Assembly (NCBI RefSeq): GCF_900113945.1
Contig: NZ_FORG01000004.1
Span: 186,001-250,000, forward strand
Reading direction: 5' to 3'
Source of the DNA: Xenorhabdus mauleonii
GTDB taxonomy: Bacteria; Pseudomonadota; Gammaproteobacteria; Enterobacterales; Enterobacteriaceae
DNA length: 64,000 nt
Shown: positions 37,559 through 49,823 of the stretch, one piece after another
Numbering within the stretch: position 1 is the stretch's first letter
Layout of the letters: each line of letters begins with the position of its first letter
Notes under the pieces: model-generated
Databases searched by the model: none
What the model saw: the letters and a program-made list of their open reading frames with translations, nothing else
Told to the model about the DNA's origin: nothing
Position numbers and translations under genes: made by a program

Positions 37559-38102
37559 TAGTCGGTCATTTCCTCTATACCTATAAATTTTGAATTGCAT
37601 TGATTTTAAGTTGCACTGAAATAGCAAGGAAACGGATTTACCCAATCAAAACAAGAGCAGCTAACAAGGAAGCAATTCGATAAGCTGAGCATTCTTACCT
37701 TCATCACTCCTAGCCTGTCTTCTGTTGACATTCATCGAGGACAGGCTGAAAAACAATTCAACGCATCCTGCATTTATCACATTGAAATATTTCACCTAAA
37801 AACCAGCCCCACTTATTGATAAAAGACAACGTGCTTTTAATGTCTCCCCTTTTAGAATTATTGTTTTTTGAAGTTTTTTACACAGGAGGTTAAGTGGATG
37901 GAGTTTTCGTAATTACACAAGTATGTTGTAACTAAATTGGGGTTATTTTGATATCGCGAAATAATCAACTTCAAATGCTCAATTATTGCGCTTACCACAC
38001 AGTTTTTCCTGTTTTGATAAGATGTTACTTGCCCCACACTCCCGATTCGCGTAAAACTGTTATCTAAAATTACTGATAATAACTCCACACTCCTCAGATA
38101 TT
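37559..38102. other. Non-coding junction gap between nth and rnb, containing a second Ter site
   Basis: No gene is evident. It contains a weak inverted repeat (AGCCTGTC at 37712-37719 with GACAGGCT at 37740-37747, long loop, no T-run), the Ter site at 37916-37938 and AT-rich promoter DNA before rnb. In E. coli nth and rnb are about 0.36 Mb apart, so this gap is a synteny breakpoint. Confidence 0.7.
37916..37938 (+). other. Second Ter site (fork arrest site) upstream of rnb
   Basis: The core GTATGTTGTAACTAAA (37921-37936) matches E. coli TerB, and about 20 of 23 aligned bases agree overall; the key GC pair at position 6 is present. The orientation is the same as that of the Ter site by tus, so it would catch rightward forks that pass the first one. 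It lies 165 bases before rnb. Confidence 0.9.
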
Positions 38103-40043
38103 ATGTTTCAAAATAATCCGCTGCTTGCGCAGCTAAAACAGCAACTTCACTCTCAAACCCTGCGAGTAGAAGGTTTAGTCAAAGGTACTGAGAAAGGCTT
38201 TGGATTTTTAGAAGTTGATGGTCAAAAAAGTTACTTCATTCCACCGCCCCATATGAAAAAAGTGATGCACGGAGATCGGATTACCGCTGCTATCCATACA
38301 GACAAAGATAAAGAGATTGCTGAACCAGAAACTCTGATTGAACCATTTTTGACCCGTTTTGTAGGAAGGATCCAAAAGAAAGAAAACGATAATCGACTAT
38401 GGATTATTCCTGACCACCCATTATTAAAAGACACAATTCCTTGCCGTCCAACCAGCCAAGTGACCCATGCTTTCGAAAATGGCGATTGGGCCGTAGCTGA
38501 AATGCGCCGACACCCATTGAAGGGTGATCGCGGTTTCCATGCTGAAATCACGGGTTATATCACTAAAGGTGATGACCACTACGCGCCTTGGTGGGTAACT
38601 TTGACTCGTCATAGCCTGGAGCGCAGCGCACCAGAAATGACGGAATGCCAGTTAGATGATACGGCAATCCAGCGTGTTGACCTTACAGCCCTTGATTTCG
38701 TCACTATCGATAGCGCAACAACCGAAGATATGGACGATGCTCTCCACATCGCCAAAAATGATGATGGTAGCCTGAAACTTTCCATTGCCATTGCCGATCC
38801 TACCGCTTATATCAAAGCGGACAGTGAATTGGACAAAATTGCCTATCAGCGCTGCTTCACTAACTATTTGCCGGGCTTTAATATCCCGATGCTCCCTCGC
38901 GAGCTGTCAGATGACTTGTGTTCTCTGCGTCCTAATGCCCGCCGCCCTGCCCTGGTTTGTCAGGTGTCAGTTCTGGAAGATGGTCAATTGGGCGATGACA
39001 TTCAGTTTTTTGCGGCTTGGGTCGAATCAAAATTCAAACTGGTTTATGACGAAGTTTCTGATTGGTTAGAGTCTAAAGAAGGCTGGAAGCCTGAATCAGA
39101 AGCCGCTACGACACAAATCACTCTCTTGAAAGAGATGTGCGATCGCCGCAATAATTGGCGTCAGCAACATGCCCTGGTTTTCAAAGAGCGACCAGATTAC
39201 CGCTTTATCCTTGATAATGGTGGCAATGTTGTTGATATCGTTATTGAGCAACGCCGTGCAGCCAATCGCATTGTTGAAGAAGCAATGATCACAGCCAACC
39301 TGTGTGCAGCCAAAGTATTGCGTGAAAAATTAGGCTTTGGTGTTTATAACGTCCATACTGGTTTTGAAGCAACTCAAGTTGAACAGGTCGTTGAAACGCT
39401 GAAAGAACATGGCATCAATGCTAATGCTGAAGCCTTACTGCAACTGGAAGGTTTCTGTGAATTGCGCCGTGAGTTGGATAAACAGCCGACCCAATTCCTT
39501 GATAGCCGTATCCGCCGCTTCCAAACGTTTGCAGAGATAAAAACGGAACCAGGTCCACATTTTGGTTTGGGTTTTGATGCCTATGCAACATGGACTTCCC
39601 CTATCCGCAAATACAGCGATATTATCAACCATCGTTTGCTAAAAGCGGTCATTCAACAAACCGATGCAGAAAAACCAACCGAAGAAACCTGTCTGCAATT
39701 GACAGATCGCAAACGGGCAAACCGCTTGGCAGAACGTGATGTCGGTGATTGGCTCTATGCCCGCTTCCTCCATCCTCATGCAGGAACAGATAAAACATTC
39801 CCGGCAGAGATTATTGATATCACTCGTGGTGGGTTGCGTGTTCGTTTGGTTGATAATGGCGCCATTGCTTTTGTTCCTGGGCCATTCCTGCATGCTGTTC
39901 GTGATGAATTGCAATGCAGTCAGGAAACAGGCTCCGTATTGATTAAGGGTGAAGCTGTCCACCAATTGAATGACATCATCAATGTCCGTATTGAAGAAGT
40001 CAGAATGGAAACCCGCAATATCGTAGCTCGTCCTGTAAATTAA
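38103..40043 (+). CDS. rnb: Exoribonuclease II
   Basis: The 646-aa 3'-5' exoribonuclease (E. coli: 644) begins [19 protein letters not shown]. It has N-terminal cold-shock domains, the RNB catalytic motif [14 protein letters not shown] with clustered aspartates binding magnesium, the conserved [13 protein letters not shown] and a C-terminal S1 domain ([17 protein letters not shown]). It degrades unstructured mRNA to short oligonucleotides. A clear terminator follows. Confidence 0.97.
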   Translation: MFQNNPLLAQLKQQLHSQTLRVEGLVKGTEKGFGFLEVDGQKSYFIPPPHMKKVMHGDRITAAIHTDKDKEIAEPETLIEPFLTRFVGRIQKKENDNRLWIIPDHPLLKDTIPCRPTSQVTHAFENGDWAVAEMRRHPLKGDRGFHAEITGYITKGDDHYAPWWVTLTRHSLERSAPEMTECQLDDTAIQRVDLTALDFVTIDSATTEDMDDALHIAKNDDGSLKLSIAIADPTAYIKADSELDKIAYQRCFTNYLPGFNIPMLPRELSDDLCSLRPNARRPALVCQVSVLEDGQLGDDIQFFAAWVESKFKLVYDEVSDWLESKEGWKPESEAATTQITLLKEMCDRRNNWRQQHALVFKERPDYRFILDNGGNVVDIVIEQRRAANRIVEEAMITANLCAAKVLREKLGFGVYNVHTGFEATQVEQVVETLKEHGINANAEALLQLEGFCELRRELDKQPTQFLDSRIRRFQTFAEIKTEPGPHFGLGFDAYATWTSPIRKYSDIINHRLLKAVIQQTDAEKPTEETCLQLTDRKRANRLAERDVGDWLYARFLHPHAGTDKTFPAEIIDITRGGLRVRLVDNGAIAFVPGPFLHAVRDELQCSQETGSVLIKGEAVHQLNDIINVRIEEVRMETRNIVARPVN

Positions 40044-40070
40044 TCGTTAAACCCTCTGTATAACACTATG

Positions 40071-40103
40071 AGACTGCCGCCTATTAATGGCGGCAGTCTT
40101 TTA
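40071..40103 (+). terminator. Terminator of rnb
   Basis: AGACTGCCGCC (40071-40081) pairs perfectly with GGCGGCAGTCT (40089-40099), followed by TTTA, 27 bases after the rnb stop. Confidence 0.85.
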
Positions 40104-40127
40104 TAAATAGCGATTTAGGATATTCAT

Positions 40128-41072
40128 ATGCGCACGGCTGTATTCAAATTAGCAACACTGACAACTCTGCTTTTCCCTCTGATTAGCAACCTAAGCATTT
40201 CTTCTGCCTACGCTGCCACTACCCCCAATAATACCCTCGACGTAATATCTCATCCGAGTAATGTATCCGGGAAAAATCAGATCATCGCCCAACTTTCAGC
40301 ATTAGAGAAAAGCGCTAACGGTCGCTTGGGGGCTGTATTGATAGATACAGCCGATCATTCCACTATTACGTATCGCGCCAATGAACGTTTTCCTCTATGC
40401 AGTACCAGCAAATTAATGGTTGCATCTGCGGTGCTAAAACAAAGCGAAAAAGATGAAAGTTTATTGAATAAAAAAGTTAGCTACCCACAATCAGCGCTTG
40501 TTGAATACAGCCCAATTACGGAAAAACATCTCAAAGAAGGAATGACTTTAGGTGAGTTGAGCGCTGCAACACTGCAATATAGCGATAATACCGCCATGAA
40601 TTTGCTTCTTAATCAATTAGGTGGTCCACATAAAGTTACTGAATTTGCCCGTACAATTGATGACAATCACTTTCGCCTAGATCGTAAAGAACCAGAATTA
40701 AATACCGCTGAACCGGGTGATAAGAGAGATACTTCCACACCACAAGCTATGGCAGACAGTCTATATAATTTGACTCTGGGAAATGCCCTGGCTTCTAAAC
40801 AGCGTGCTCAATTGGTCGAATGGTTAAAAGGAAATACTACGGGTTCCGCTAGTATTCGTGCCGGAGTGCCAGCCGATTGGGTTGTCGGGGATAAAACCGG
40901 GCGCGGTGACTATGGCACAACAAATGATATTGCGGTAATTTGGCCAGACAATAAACGCAGCCCGTTGATTTTAGTGACTTACTTTACTCAACCCAGCAGC
41001 CCCGAAGCCAGCGCCAGACCTGATGTTTTGGCCGATGCGGCGCGTATCATGACTCAAGATAAAACACATTAA
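40128..41072 (+). CDS. bla: Class A beta-lactamase (CTX-M/HugA-like, chromosomal)
   Basis: The 314-aa protein has a signal peptide cut after SAYA. All class A elements are there: CSTSK (active Ser and Lys, with the preceding Cys of the CTX-M lineage), YSDN, the omega-loop RKEPELN and [10 protein letters not shown]. The sequence is close to CTX-M, SFO and Proteus vulgaris HugA enzymes, which hydrolyse penicillins and cephalosporins. Position 237 (Ambler) is Arg where CTX-M has Ser. No AmpR-like regulator is beside it, so it is probably expressed constitutively or from a distant control. Confidence 0.93.
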   Translation: MRTAVFKLATLTTLLFPLISNLSISSAYAATTPNNTLDVISHPSNVSGKNQIIAQLSALEKSANGRLGAVLIDTADHSTITYRANERFPLCSTSKLMVASAVLKQSEKDESLLNKKVSYPQSALVEYSPITEKHLKEGMTLGELSAATLQYSDNTAMNLLLNQLGGPHKVTEFARTIDDNHFRLDRKEPELNTAEPGDKRDTSTPQAMADSLYNLTLGNALASKQRAQLVEWLKGNTTGSASIRAGVPADWVVGDKTGRGDYGTTNDIAVIWPDNKRSPLILVTYFTQPSSPEASARPDVLADAARIMTQDKTH

Positions 41073-41637
41073 TTCAGTAACAATCCCTCTTTATATAAGG
41101 GGGATTATTTCACTCCAAAAAAGCGCTCTTAGCCCAGATTCTGATTGCCATCACTTCCCCTCTTTTGATTGCCTTCTTGTTCTTTTGTTTCTCTCTTGGT
41201 ATTTCACAGAATTTCTTATCATCTTTGCATTTATACCTGCGATACTTGTAACCCAAAAGGACGCGAAGGTAAGACACATATACCCCGCTTAAATCATGCA
41301 ATATCATGCCAGTAGAATGTGAACCATCAACCCATACAATTCATTAAATCAATCATCGCCATTATTGCCACGACAGTAGATACCAACGTGTCAATGGATG
41401 GGAATTTTATTTTTATAGAATGGCTCAAACAGGACAATTGGCGCAGTGCTAAAAATGGAAAAAGACTGATAGTTCATTCAATGAAAAAACCTGGCATATA
41501 TATTTATATGTCTAACCACATAAATTTAAGATCTTTGCTGATTTCCTTGGTGAATCCCATAATTTTTTATAACAACTAAATTTGCATCAATATTTCTTTT
41601 TCACCCATGCAAACTCTATTAATCGAATTCAATTACC
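41073..41637. other. Intergenic stretch without a supported gene
   Basis: Two weak frames exist: minus 41110-41307 and plus 41319-41579. Neither has a good ribosome binding site, a family signature or a plausible partner. The inverted AATCCC/GGGATT near 41082-41106 could be a weak bla terminator. The region may hold gene relics that I cannot identify. Confidence 0.4.
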
Positions 41638-41667
41638 AAGCCAGACTACTTATTTGCGGTCTGGCTT
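41638..41667 (-). terminator. Probable terminator of the lapA-lapB-pyrF-yciH unit
   Basis: AAGCCAGAC (41638-41646) pairs with GTCTGGCTT (41659-41667). It lies 36 bases after the yciH stop. The T-run on the minus strand is weak. Confidence 0.5.
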
Positions 41668-41702
41668 GTATGCTTATTTATGGAAGTAATAAGAAACTGA
41701 AC

Positions 41703-42026
41703 TTAGCCTCCCGCCAGTTTCACTTTCATTCCTTTGGCTTCCAATAATTGCTTTAATAAATCGCGTTTATCGCCCTGAATTTCAATTTCGCCCTCTTTAA
41801 CAGAGCCACCACAGCCGCATTTTTTCTTCAACTCTGCTGCCAACTTAGCGAGTTCCTGATCATCAGCATCGATTCCTGTAATGATACAAACCCCTTTGCC
41901 CTTACGCCCGCTGGTTTGACGTTGGATCCGTACAATACCATCACCTTTTGGGCGAACAGGTTTAATTTTTTCTTCTTGGATACGACCTGTATCTGTCGAA
42001 TAAACCAAACGAGAGTTATTATCCAT
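41703..42026 (-). CDS. yciH: SUI1/eIF1-family translation factor YciH
   Basis: The 107-aa protein is a bacterial eIF1-like factor (SUI1 fold) with [20 protein letters not shown] and [20 protein letters not shown], the hallmark motifs. E. coli YciH can mimic eIF1 in start-codon discrimination and acts in stress-related translation. The start overlaps the pyrF end by eight bases. Confidence 0.94.
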   Translation of the reverse strand: MDNNSRLVYSTDTGRIQEEKIKPVRPKGDGIVRIQRQTSGRKGKGVCIITGIDADDQELAKLAAELKKKCGCGGSVKEGEIEIQGDKRDLLKQLLEAKGMKVKLAGG

Positions 42027-42759
42027 GAATGTTCCTGATAGATTGATTAATCTGCTGTAGTGCCAAAGACGGATTTTCCGCGCGGGTAATCGGACGCCCT
42101 ATCACCATATAATCTACCCCCGCTTTAACGGCTTGAGGTGGTGTCATAATTCGGCGCTGGTCACCCGCGTCTGAACCTTCCGGGCGAATACCCGGGGTAA
42201 CAAGCTGAAATTCTTTGCTACACACAGATTTTAATTGCTGTGCTTCATGAGCCGAACAAACTACACCATCCAGACCACACTGTTTTGTCAATAAAGCCAG
42301 ACGCTCAGCATGCTGTGCTGGAGTCACATCGACACCGATGCCCGATAAATCAGCTTGTTCCATGCTGGTTAGCACGGTAACCGCTATCAACAATGGTGCG
42401 TCCTTACCGTAAGACAATAACGCTTCTTTGGCAGCGGTCATCATTCTTGCGCCACCACTCGCATGAACATTGACCATCCAAACTCCCATTTCAGCCGCCG
42501 CCGCCACCGCTCTTGCTGTGGTATTAGGGATATCATGAAACTTAAGATCTAAAAATACGTCAAAACCACGTTGATGCAGTGCCTGTACAAACTGCGGGCC
42601 ATACAGCGTAAACATCTCCTTACCCACTTTTAGACGACAAGATTGCGGATCAATCTTGTCGACAAATTCCAGTGCTGCGTGCTGATTATCGTAATCCAAT
42701 GCAACAATAACAGGCGAGTCAATCCGTTTGTCTAAAGTTTGGGCTGTATGGGAAGTCAT
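42019..42759 (-). CDS. pyrF: Orotidine 5'-phosphate decarboxylase
   Basis: The 246-aa TIM-barrel enzyme makes UMP from OMP. The catalytic Lys-Asp array is in [20 protein letters not shown], and the phosphate gripper in [10 protein letters not shown]. It sits between lapB and yciH on the minus strand in conserved order, 171 bases after lapB, with a hairpin in between. Confidence 0.96.
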   Translation of the reverse strand: MTSHTAQTLDKRIDSPVIVALDYDNQHAALEFVDKIDPQSCRLKVGKEMFTLYGPQFVQALHQRGFDVFLDLKFHDIPNTTARAVAAAAEMGVWMVNVHASGGARMMTAAKEALLSYGKDAPLLIAVTVLTSMEQADLSGIGVDVTPAQHAERLALLTKQCGLDGVVCSAHEAQQLKSVCSKEFQLVTPGIRPEGSDAGDQRRIMTPPQAVKAGVDYMVIGRPITRAENPSLALQQINQSIRNIHG

Positions 42760-42806
42760 CTTTATATCCTTCGATTTACCAATGGACTTGCATTACTAAT
42801 GAAAAG

Positions 42807-42830
42807 AAGCATGTTGTCATTAACATGCTT
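42807..42830 (-). terminator. Hairpin between lapB and pyrF
   Basis: AAGCATGTT (42807-42815) pairs with AACATGCTT (42822-42830); on the minus strand CTTTTC follows. It could partly end lapA-lapB transcription, so pyrF-yciH may have its own promoter. Confidence 0.5.
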
Positions 42831-42930
42831 TGAGGCTATTTGTCGTTTAAAATTTTTTTGTGGATTAAAAACCAGTCGTTGAATTAACACGATACGTTGC
42901 CAGCACAGGATGCCAACATTAGTGACACTG

Positions 42931-44100
42931 TCACTGACCATCCAAACCTCGAATCGGTTTAATGGAATCCCATGAACGGCAAGATGGGCAATGCCAATAT
43001 AGCGCACGGGAAGTAAATCCACATTTATGGCATCGATAATCAGGTTTTGTACGGATTTGCTCGCCTACCATATTGCGTAGCAGGATCAAACTTTCTTTTG
43101 CTCTCCCTTCTTCCGCATCCGCTAAATGGTAATCCATCAAGCGGTAAAATAATTTCATGGTTGGATGACGCTCCAGCTGACGATTAATGAAGTTTTGGGC
43201 AATATCGCGCCCTTCTTTCTTCTCAATAATGTCGGCCATATGAAGCTCGGCAATTGCACCACACTTTTCTTCTACGCAGCGCTGTACAAATACTTCCCAC
43301 TCATCCGGTTGTGACAGATGCTGATAACATTCCTTCAGCATCGACAGAGATTCGCTGATCAGCTCTTTATCCTGTTCCAGAACACGTTTCAATGCATCAA
43401 TGGCTTTAGCATATTCATGCTGGGCCATATAAATGCGGCCAAACATGATGGAGACACGAGCACAATTTTTGTCTGCCTGCGCAGCTTTATTCAGGTGCCC
43501 AATAGCATCAGTAAAATCATCATTTCCCATGCATTGCAATGCTAATTCACAGTAAAAATGAGCAATTTCTTCCCTAAAATGGTGTTTGCCCAACTTTACC
43601 AATTTTTCAGCAACATCAATGGCTTTATTCCAATCACTGGTAGATTGATAGATGGTTAGCAAAGAGTTGAATGCATTTTCACGGAAGTCAGTCTCATCCA
43701 CCAGCTGGATGAACATATTTTCAGCACGATCATAGACTCCGGCAGCCATATAATCTCGCCCCAATTGCTGGATTGCGAGTAAACGTTGCTCAAATGTCAG
43801 TGATGCGCTTTCCATCAGCGATTGGTGGATACGAATAGCTCTTTCAACCTCCCCCCGGGAACGAAACAGATTCCCCAATGTCAGGTGAGCCTCAAATGCA
43901 GAGCTATCTTCTTTCAGCATATCAAGGAATAAATCTACTGCCTTATCCTGCTGGTTGGAAAGTAAAAAGTTAACGCCATCAACATATTCACGTGCAAGAC
44001 GATCAGCGGATTGCTGTTTATCTTGTTGAGCACTTCTGCGCCCCATATACCAACCATAGGCGGCAGCAATAGGAAGCAACAGAAACAACAGCTCTAACAT
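42931..44100 (-). CDS. lapB: Lipopolysaccharide assembly protein LapB (YciM)
   Basis: The 389-aa protein has an N-terminal membrane helix with LLPIAAAYGWYMGRR, many TPR helices (for example LTLGNLFRSRGEVERAIRIH) and a C-terminal rubredoxin-like CHKCG...CPSC iron site. LapB guides FtsH to degrade LpxC and so balances LPS synthesis; it is essential or near-essential in E. coli. The TPR domains face the cytosol. Together with lapA, six bases upstream, it forms the conserved pair. Confidence 0.95.
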   Translation of the reverse strand: MLELLFLLLPIAAAYGWYMGRRSAQQDKQQSADRLAREYVDGVNFLLSNQQDKAVDLFLDMLKEDSSAFEAHLTLGNLFRSRGEVERAIRIHQSLMESASLTFEQRLLAIQQLGRDYMAAGVYDRAENMFIQLVDETDFRENAFNSLLTIYQSTSDWNKAIDVAEKLVKLGKHHFREEIAHFYCELALQCMGNDDFTDAIGHLNKAAQADKNCARVSIMFGRIYMAQHEYAKAIDALKRVLEQDKELISESLSMLKECYQHLSQPDEWEVFVQRCVEEKCGAIAELHMADIIEKKEGRDIAQNFINRQLERHPTMKLFYRLMDYHLADAEEGRAKESLILLRNMVGEQIRTKPDYRCHKCGFTSRALYWHCPSCRSWDSIKPIRGLDGQ

Positions 44101-44106
44101 GAAGAA

Positions 44107-44421
44107 TTATTCCTTGTTTAAGGCTACAGTCGATGTGGTTTTCAGGGATGACTCAGATGGCTGTTCCAACTGGGTTTCCAAACGCTTAATTTTACGCTTT
44201 GCCCGTTGCAGCGAAAGGCGAGTGCGCAGGTAAAATGCCCCACAAACTCCCCAGCCAAGAGCAAAGCCAACAGCAAATAACACCGCCAAAAGTGTTGATA
44301 CCGAATAATCTCCTTTGGCGATCAAATAATTGAATGTCACTATCTGATTGTTGTTCGATCCCAATGTCACTGAAATAACAAAAACAACCAGAGCCAGCAA
44401 TAATATCAAAAAATATTTCAC
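44107..44421 (-). CDS. lapA: Lipopolysaccharide assembly protein LapA (YciS)
   Basis: The 104-aa protein has two membrane helices (start MKYFLILLLALVVFVISVTL) and a cytosolic coiled-coil tail (RTRLSLQRAKRKIKRLETQL). It is the DUF1049 partner of LapB, acting in LPS assembly. In E. coli pgpB lies between ribA and lapA; it is absent here. Confidence 0.92.
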   Translation of the reverse strand: MKYFLILLLALVVFVISVTLGSNNNQIVTFNYLIAKGDYSVSTLLAVLFAVGFALGWGVCGAFYLRTRLSLQRAKRKIKRLETQLEQPSESSLKTTSTVALNKE

Positions 44422-44861
44422 ATTTTTTCCTGTTATCTATTGTTACTGATTAGTTATGCCAAATAACAGACATAGTGGCGTGTTAAATTAGCATTTCTCG
44501 ACTACGCAAAGGAAGTAATTTATTGCACCAAGCACCGATTTCCTCCTTTTTGTGATGCTATTCTACTTGTTTGCGCCCAATCTTTACTTTCTCCTCGCTG
44601 GTTCTGTCCAATGTCTTTCCGTAAAACATAAAAAGTAGCACAGCATAACCACAAAAATATCCTTACAGTTTAGCATGTTCACATTCTTATATTGAGACTT
44701 GAAATCCGTAAGACAGATATTCATTCATTTTAATAAATTCTGTTATAATGTGCGGGCATGCATGCGTTGTAATCAGAGAAAAATTTTTTATATTTTTTAG
44801 CTGATGTATCAACCGATCTTGTTCTGAGTATCGCAATATTTATAACGAGTCAAATCAATAT
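44422..44861. other. Divergent gap between lapA and ribA
   Basis: No gene is seen; E. coli pgpB would be expected in this place. A likely ribA promoter -10 (TGTTATAAT, 44741-44749) lies about 115 bases before the start, leaving a leader that could be regulatory; I do not see a clear FMN-riboswitch structure in it. Confidence 0.5.
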
Positions 44862-45464
44862 ATGAATACTAAAATGCAGCTAAAACGAGTAGCTGAAGCG
44901 AAGTTACCTACGCCTTGGGGCGAGTTCTTGATGATTGGGTTTGAAGAAATCAAAACAGGTCGTGATCATGTCGCCCTTGTTTTTGGTGATATTTCTGGCG
45001 ATAGCCCGGTATTATCGCGGATCCATTCTGAATGCCTCACCGGAGATGCTTTATTCAGTCTAAGGTGTGATTGTGGTTTTCAATTAGAAGCAGCATTAAC
45101 ACAAATTAGTAAAGAAGGCCGAGGTGTTTTGCTGTATCACCGTCAGGAAGGCCGAAATATTGGCTTGCTGAATAAAATCCGCGCTTATGCTTTACAAGAT
45201 CAGGGTATCGATACCGTTGAAGCCAATCATCAATTAGGTTTCGCGGCTGATGAAAGGGATTTTACCCTTTGCTCAGATATGTATAAGTTGTTAAATATCA
45301 ATGCGATTCGTCTTCTGACCAATAACCCTAAAAAAGTTGAAATCATGGTGGAAGCCGGCATAAATATTGTAGAACGAGTGCCGTTGATTGTTGGGCGAAA
45401 TCCTAAAAATGCTTACTATCTGGATACCAAGGCCAGCAGAATGGGGCATATGTTGCTTAAATAA
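44862..45464 (+). CDS. ribA: GTP cyclohydrolase II
   Basis: The 200-aa enzyme opens GTP in the first step of riboflavin synthesis. The zinc cysteines lie in [18 protein letters not shown] and the catalytic region in [23 protein letters not shown] 44862 gives four residues more than the E. coli start at [12 protein letters not shown] (ATG 44874); neither has a strong ribosome binding site. It precedes acnA in a convergent arrangement. Confidence 0.95.
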   Translation: MNTKMQLKRVAEAKLPTPWGEFLMIGFEEIKTGRDHVALVFGDISGDSPVLSRIHSECLTGDALFSLRCDCGFQLEAALTQISKEGRGVLLYHRQEGRNIGLLNKIRAYALQDQGIDTVEANHQLGFAADERDFTLCSDMYKLLNINAIRLLTNNPKKVEIMVEAGINIVERVPLIVGRNPKNAYYLDTKASRMGHMLLK

Positions 45465-45575
45465 GCAGCCTCTTTTGATTGCGTTGTTGACTCCAGAGTC
45501 GAGTTAAGAGATATCAGTTTATCTTTTAATCTCCGCAGTAATTAATCTCTGCAATAATTCATCTCTACAAAACAA

Positions 45576-45607
45576 GAAAAACTGCGTCGGTGTGGGCGCA
45601 GTTTTTC
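45576..45607. terminator. Bidirectional terminator between ribA and acnA
   Basis: GAAAAACTGCG (45576-45586) pairs with CGCAGTTTTTC (45597-45607), so U-runs form on both strands between two convergent genes. Confidence 0.88.
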
Positions 45608-45640
45608 TTTCCAAAGATAATTTATTTCATTACTACTATC

Positions 45641-48346
<2,706 letters not shown>

Positions 48347-48627
48347 AACCCCTCCTTTTCTTATTATGGTTAACTACACTATTAAACATAACATATAAAA
48401 AAACATTTGTTGTTCAGCGATCACACATTTTGCTAACTGACTGTAAAACCTCACTTATTGATAAACTTTATTGATGACAATTCAAAATTAGTTGTGTTTT
48501 ATTCGTAGTGAATAAATAAGCAGAACATTCGACAGTATTTGTTACTAGAGGCTTTACTCTTTGATTTGAATACTGATAGCTGTATTCAAATTCTTTGATT
48601 GGTTAATCACAAATTGGAGAATCAACT

Positions 48628-49473
48628 ATGGATATAAAAACAGACAAAACACACAAAGATTATTTAAGTCATATACAACAGGCCGACCAATTTTTCTCCA
48701 CGGAATTTAATGTTAATAGTAAGAATGGTAAGTATTCTCTGGGGGATTATCGGTTCAGCGATACAGATGGCCTTGTCCAGTTTGTCATAACCTCACAAGT
48801 TACTGATAAAGCACATGCCTTACAGCAATTAGACAATATCAAAAAAACACAGATAGCCCTTTCCTCAATAGCTACTGACTATATAGCCAAATATACCGAT
48901 GTTCATGGCAAGCAGTTTAAAACTGATATTCAATTCTGGAGTGATGTCATCGCGAAATTGCCACTGATGAGCATCCAGAATATCGAAACTCAAACCTACC
49001 GCCATGACATGATAGGTTTTTCCATTGCAACGAATTTACTCCAACTCATTATGGACATTGTATTGACTACCCATTCACCCGGTATGAAAAGTTTTGCTAA
49101 TTTCTTACAAAAACAAGGAGATGCAATCAGAATGGGATTGGAGCAAAATGATGATTATTATTCTACTCTGACATTGGCCAGTGTCATTGAGGCCGTCGGC
49201 ATGGATGGGCAAATCATATACATTCCCAAAATAAAACTGTATAAAATTGATTTTGATAGAAGTAATTCGGAAATGACATCAAATTGCGCTTCCAATAAAA
49301 GTGTCAATGTTGAGTTTACTTACTCTTCCTGCGTAGCACTATTTGATTATCAGGCGTTGGAGGATCCTCAAATAAAAACCTCTTTTGATAACTTCATTCT
49401 TAAGCACAGAACATCATCAATAGAAGATTCCGATAGCTTTTTCAGCGGTGAATTTAAACCAAGCTCTGATTGA
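48628..49473 (+). CDS. Hypothetical protein, possible Evf/Cyt-fold virulence factor
   Basis: I do not recognise this 281-aa protein with certainty. ATG 48628 follows TTGGAGAATCAACT. There is no signal peptide. The middle holds an amphipathic to hydrophobic helix (SIATNLLQLIMDIVLTT, about 132-148), followed by a beta-rich part with IIYIPKIKLYKIDF and VNVEFTYSSCVALFDYQAL. This layout recalls the Cyt/Evf cytolysin fold (helical hairpins flanking a beta sheet), and the cysteine in SSC (235) is a candidate for lipidation like that of Evf. Similarity is by inspection only. It stands alone between acnA and cysB with an imperfect hairpin after it. Confidence 0.45.
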   Translation: MDIKTDKTHKDYLSHIQQADQFFSTEFNVNSKNGKYSLGDYRFSDTDGLVQFVITSQVTDKAHALQQLDNIKKTQIALSSIATDYIAKYTDVHGKQFKTDIQFWSDVIAKLPLMSIQNIETQTYRHDMIGFSIATNLLQLIMDIVLTTHSPGMKSFANFLQKQGDAIRMGLEQNDDYYSTLTLASVIEAVGMDGQIIYIPKIKLYKIDFDRSNSEMTSNCASNKSVNVEFTYSSCVALFDYQALEDPQIKTSFDNFILKHRTSSIEDSDSFFSGEFKPSSD

Positions 49474-49823
49474 CAACCCCCCTTAATGAGGTCGTTTCAA
49501 AATGCTGAAGCGGCCCTCTTCATATTTTGGCTAATACTTATTTTTCTAATGTTTATGCCTGTTAAATTGGCTCCAGTCAGCATAAGTTTAACCATTTTCA
49601 CGATTGTTAAGCATTATTCGCTTGTTGTTTCATGAAAATGGGTAGATAAAGTCTGTTGTTTGCACAAACACTAAAGTTACATCCGCGTCAGCCTTCTTGG
49701 TGTTTTATTGTTACTTATTAGCTTTCGACTATAAAGGGTGAATGCAGAAAGATTGCAAGCAACAATGATGATAACCCAAAAATCACTATTGCCTTGCTAA
49801 CGGGATGTGTTCATATAAGTAAT
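49474..49823. other. AT-rich gap between the two inserted genes
   Basis: No gene is visible. An imperfect inverted repeat at 49488-49518 (GAGGTCGTTTC with GAAGCGGCCCTC, then TTCATATTTT) could terminate the upstream gene. The rest is AT-rich promoter-type DNA. Confidence 0.4.

Noticed and set aside
41110-41579. Two short frames downstream of bla
   Set aside because: No ribosome binding sites, family motifs or codon pattern support them; they look like chance frames in AT-rich DNA.
49794-49823. Lipoprotein signal (LLTGC) at the start of the PPxY protein
   Set aside because: The only start that could include it is a TTG immediately before LTGC, with no basic N-region or hydrophobic core in frame, so it cannot be a working lipobox.
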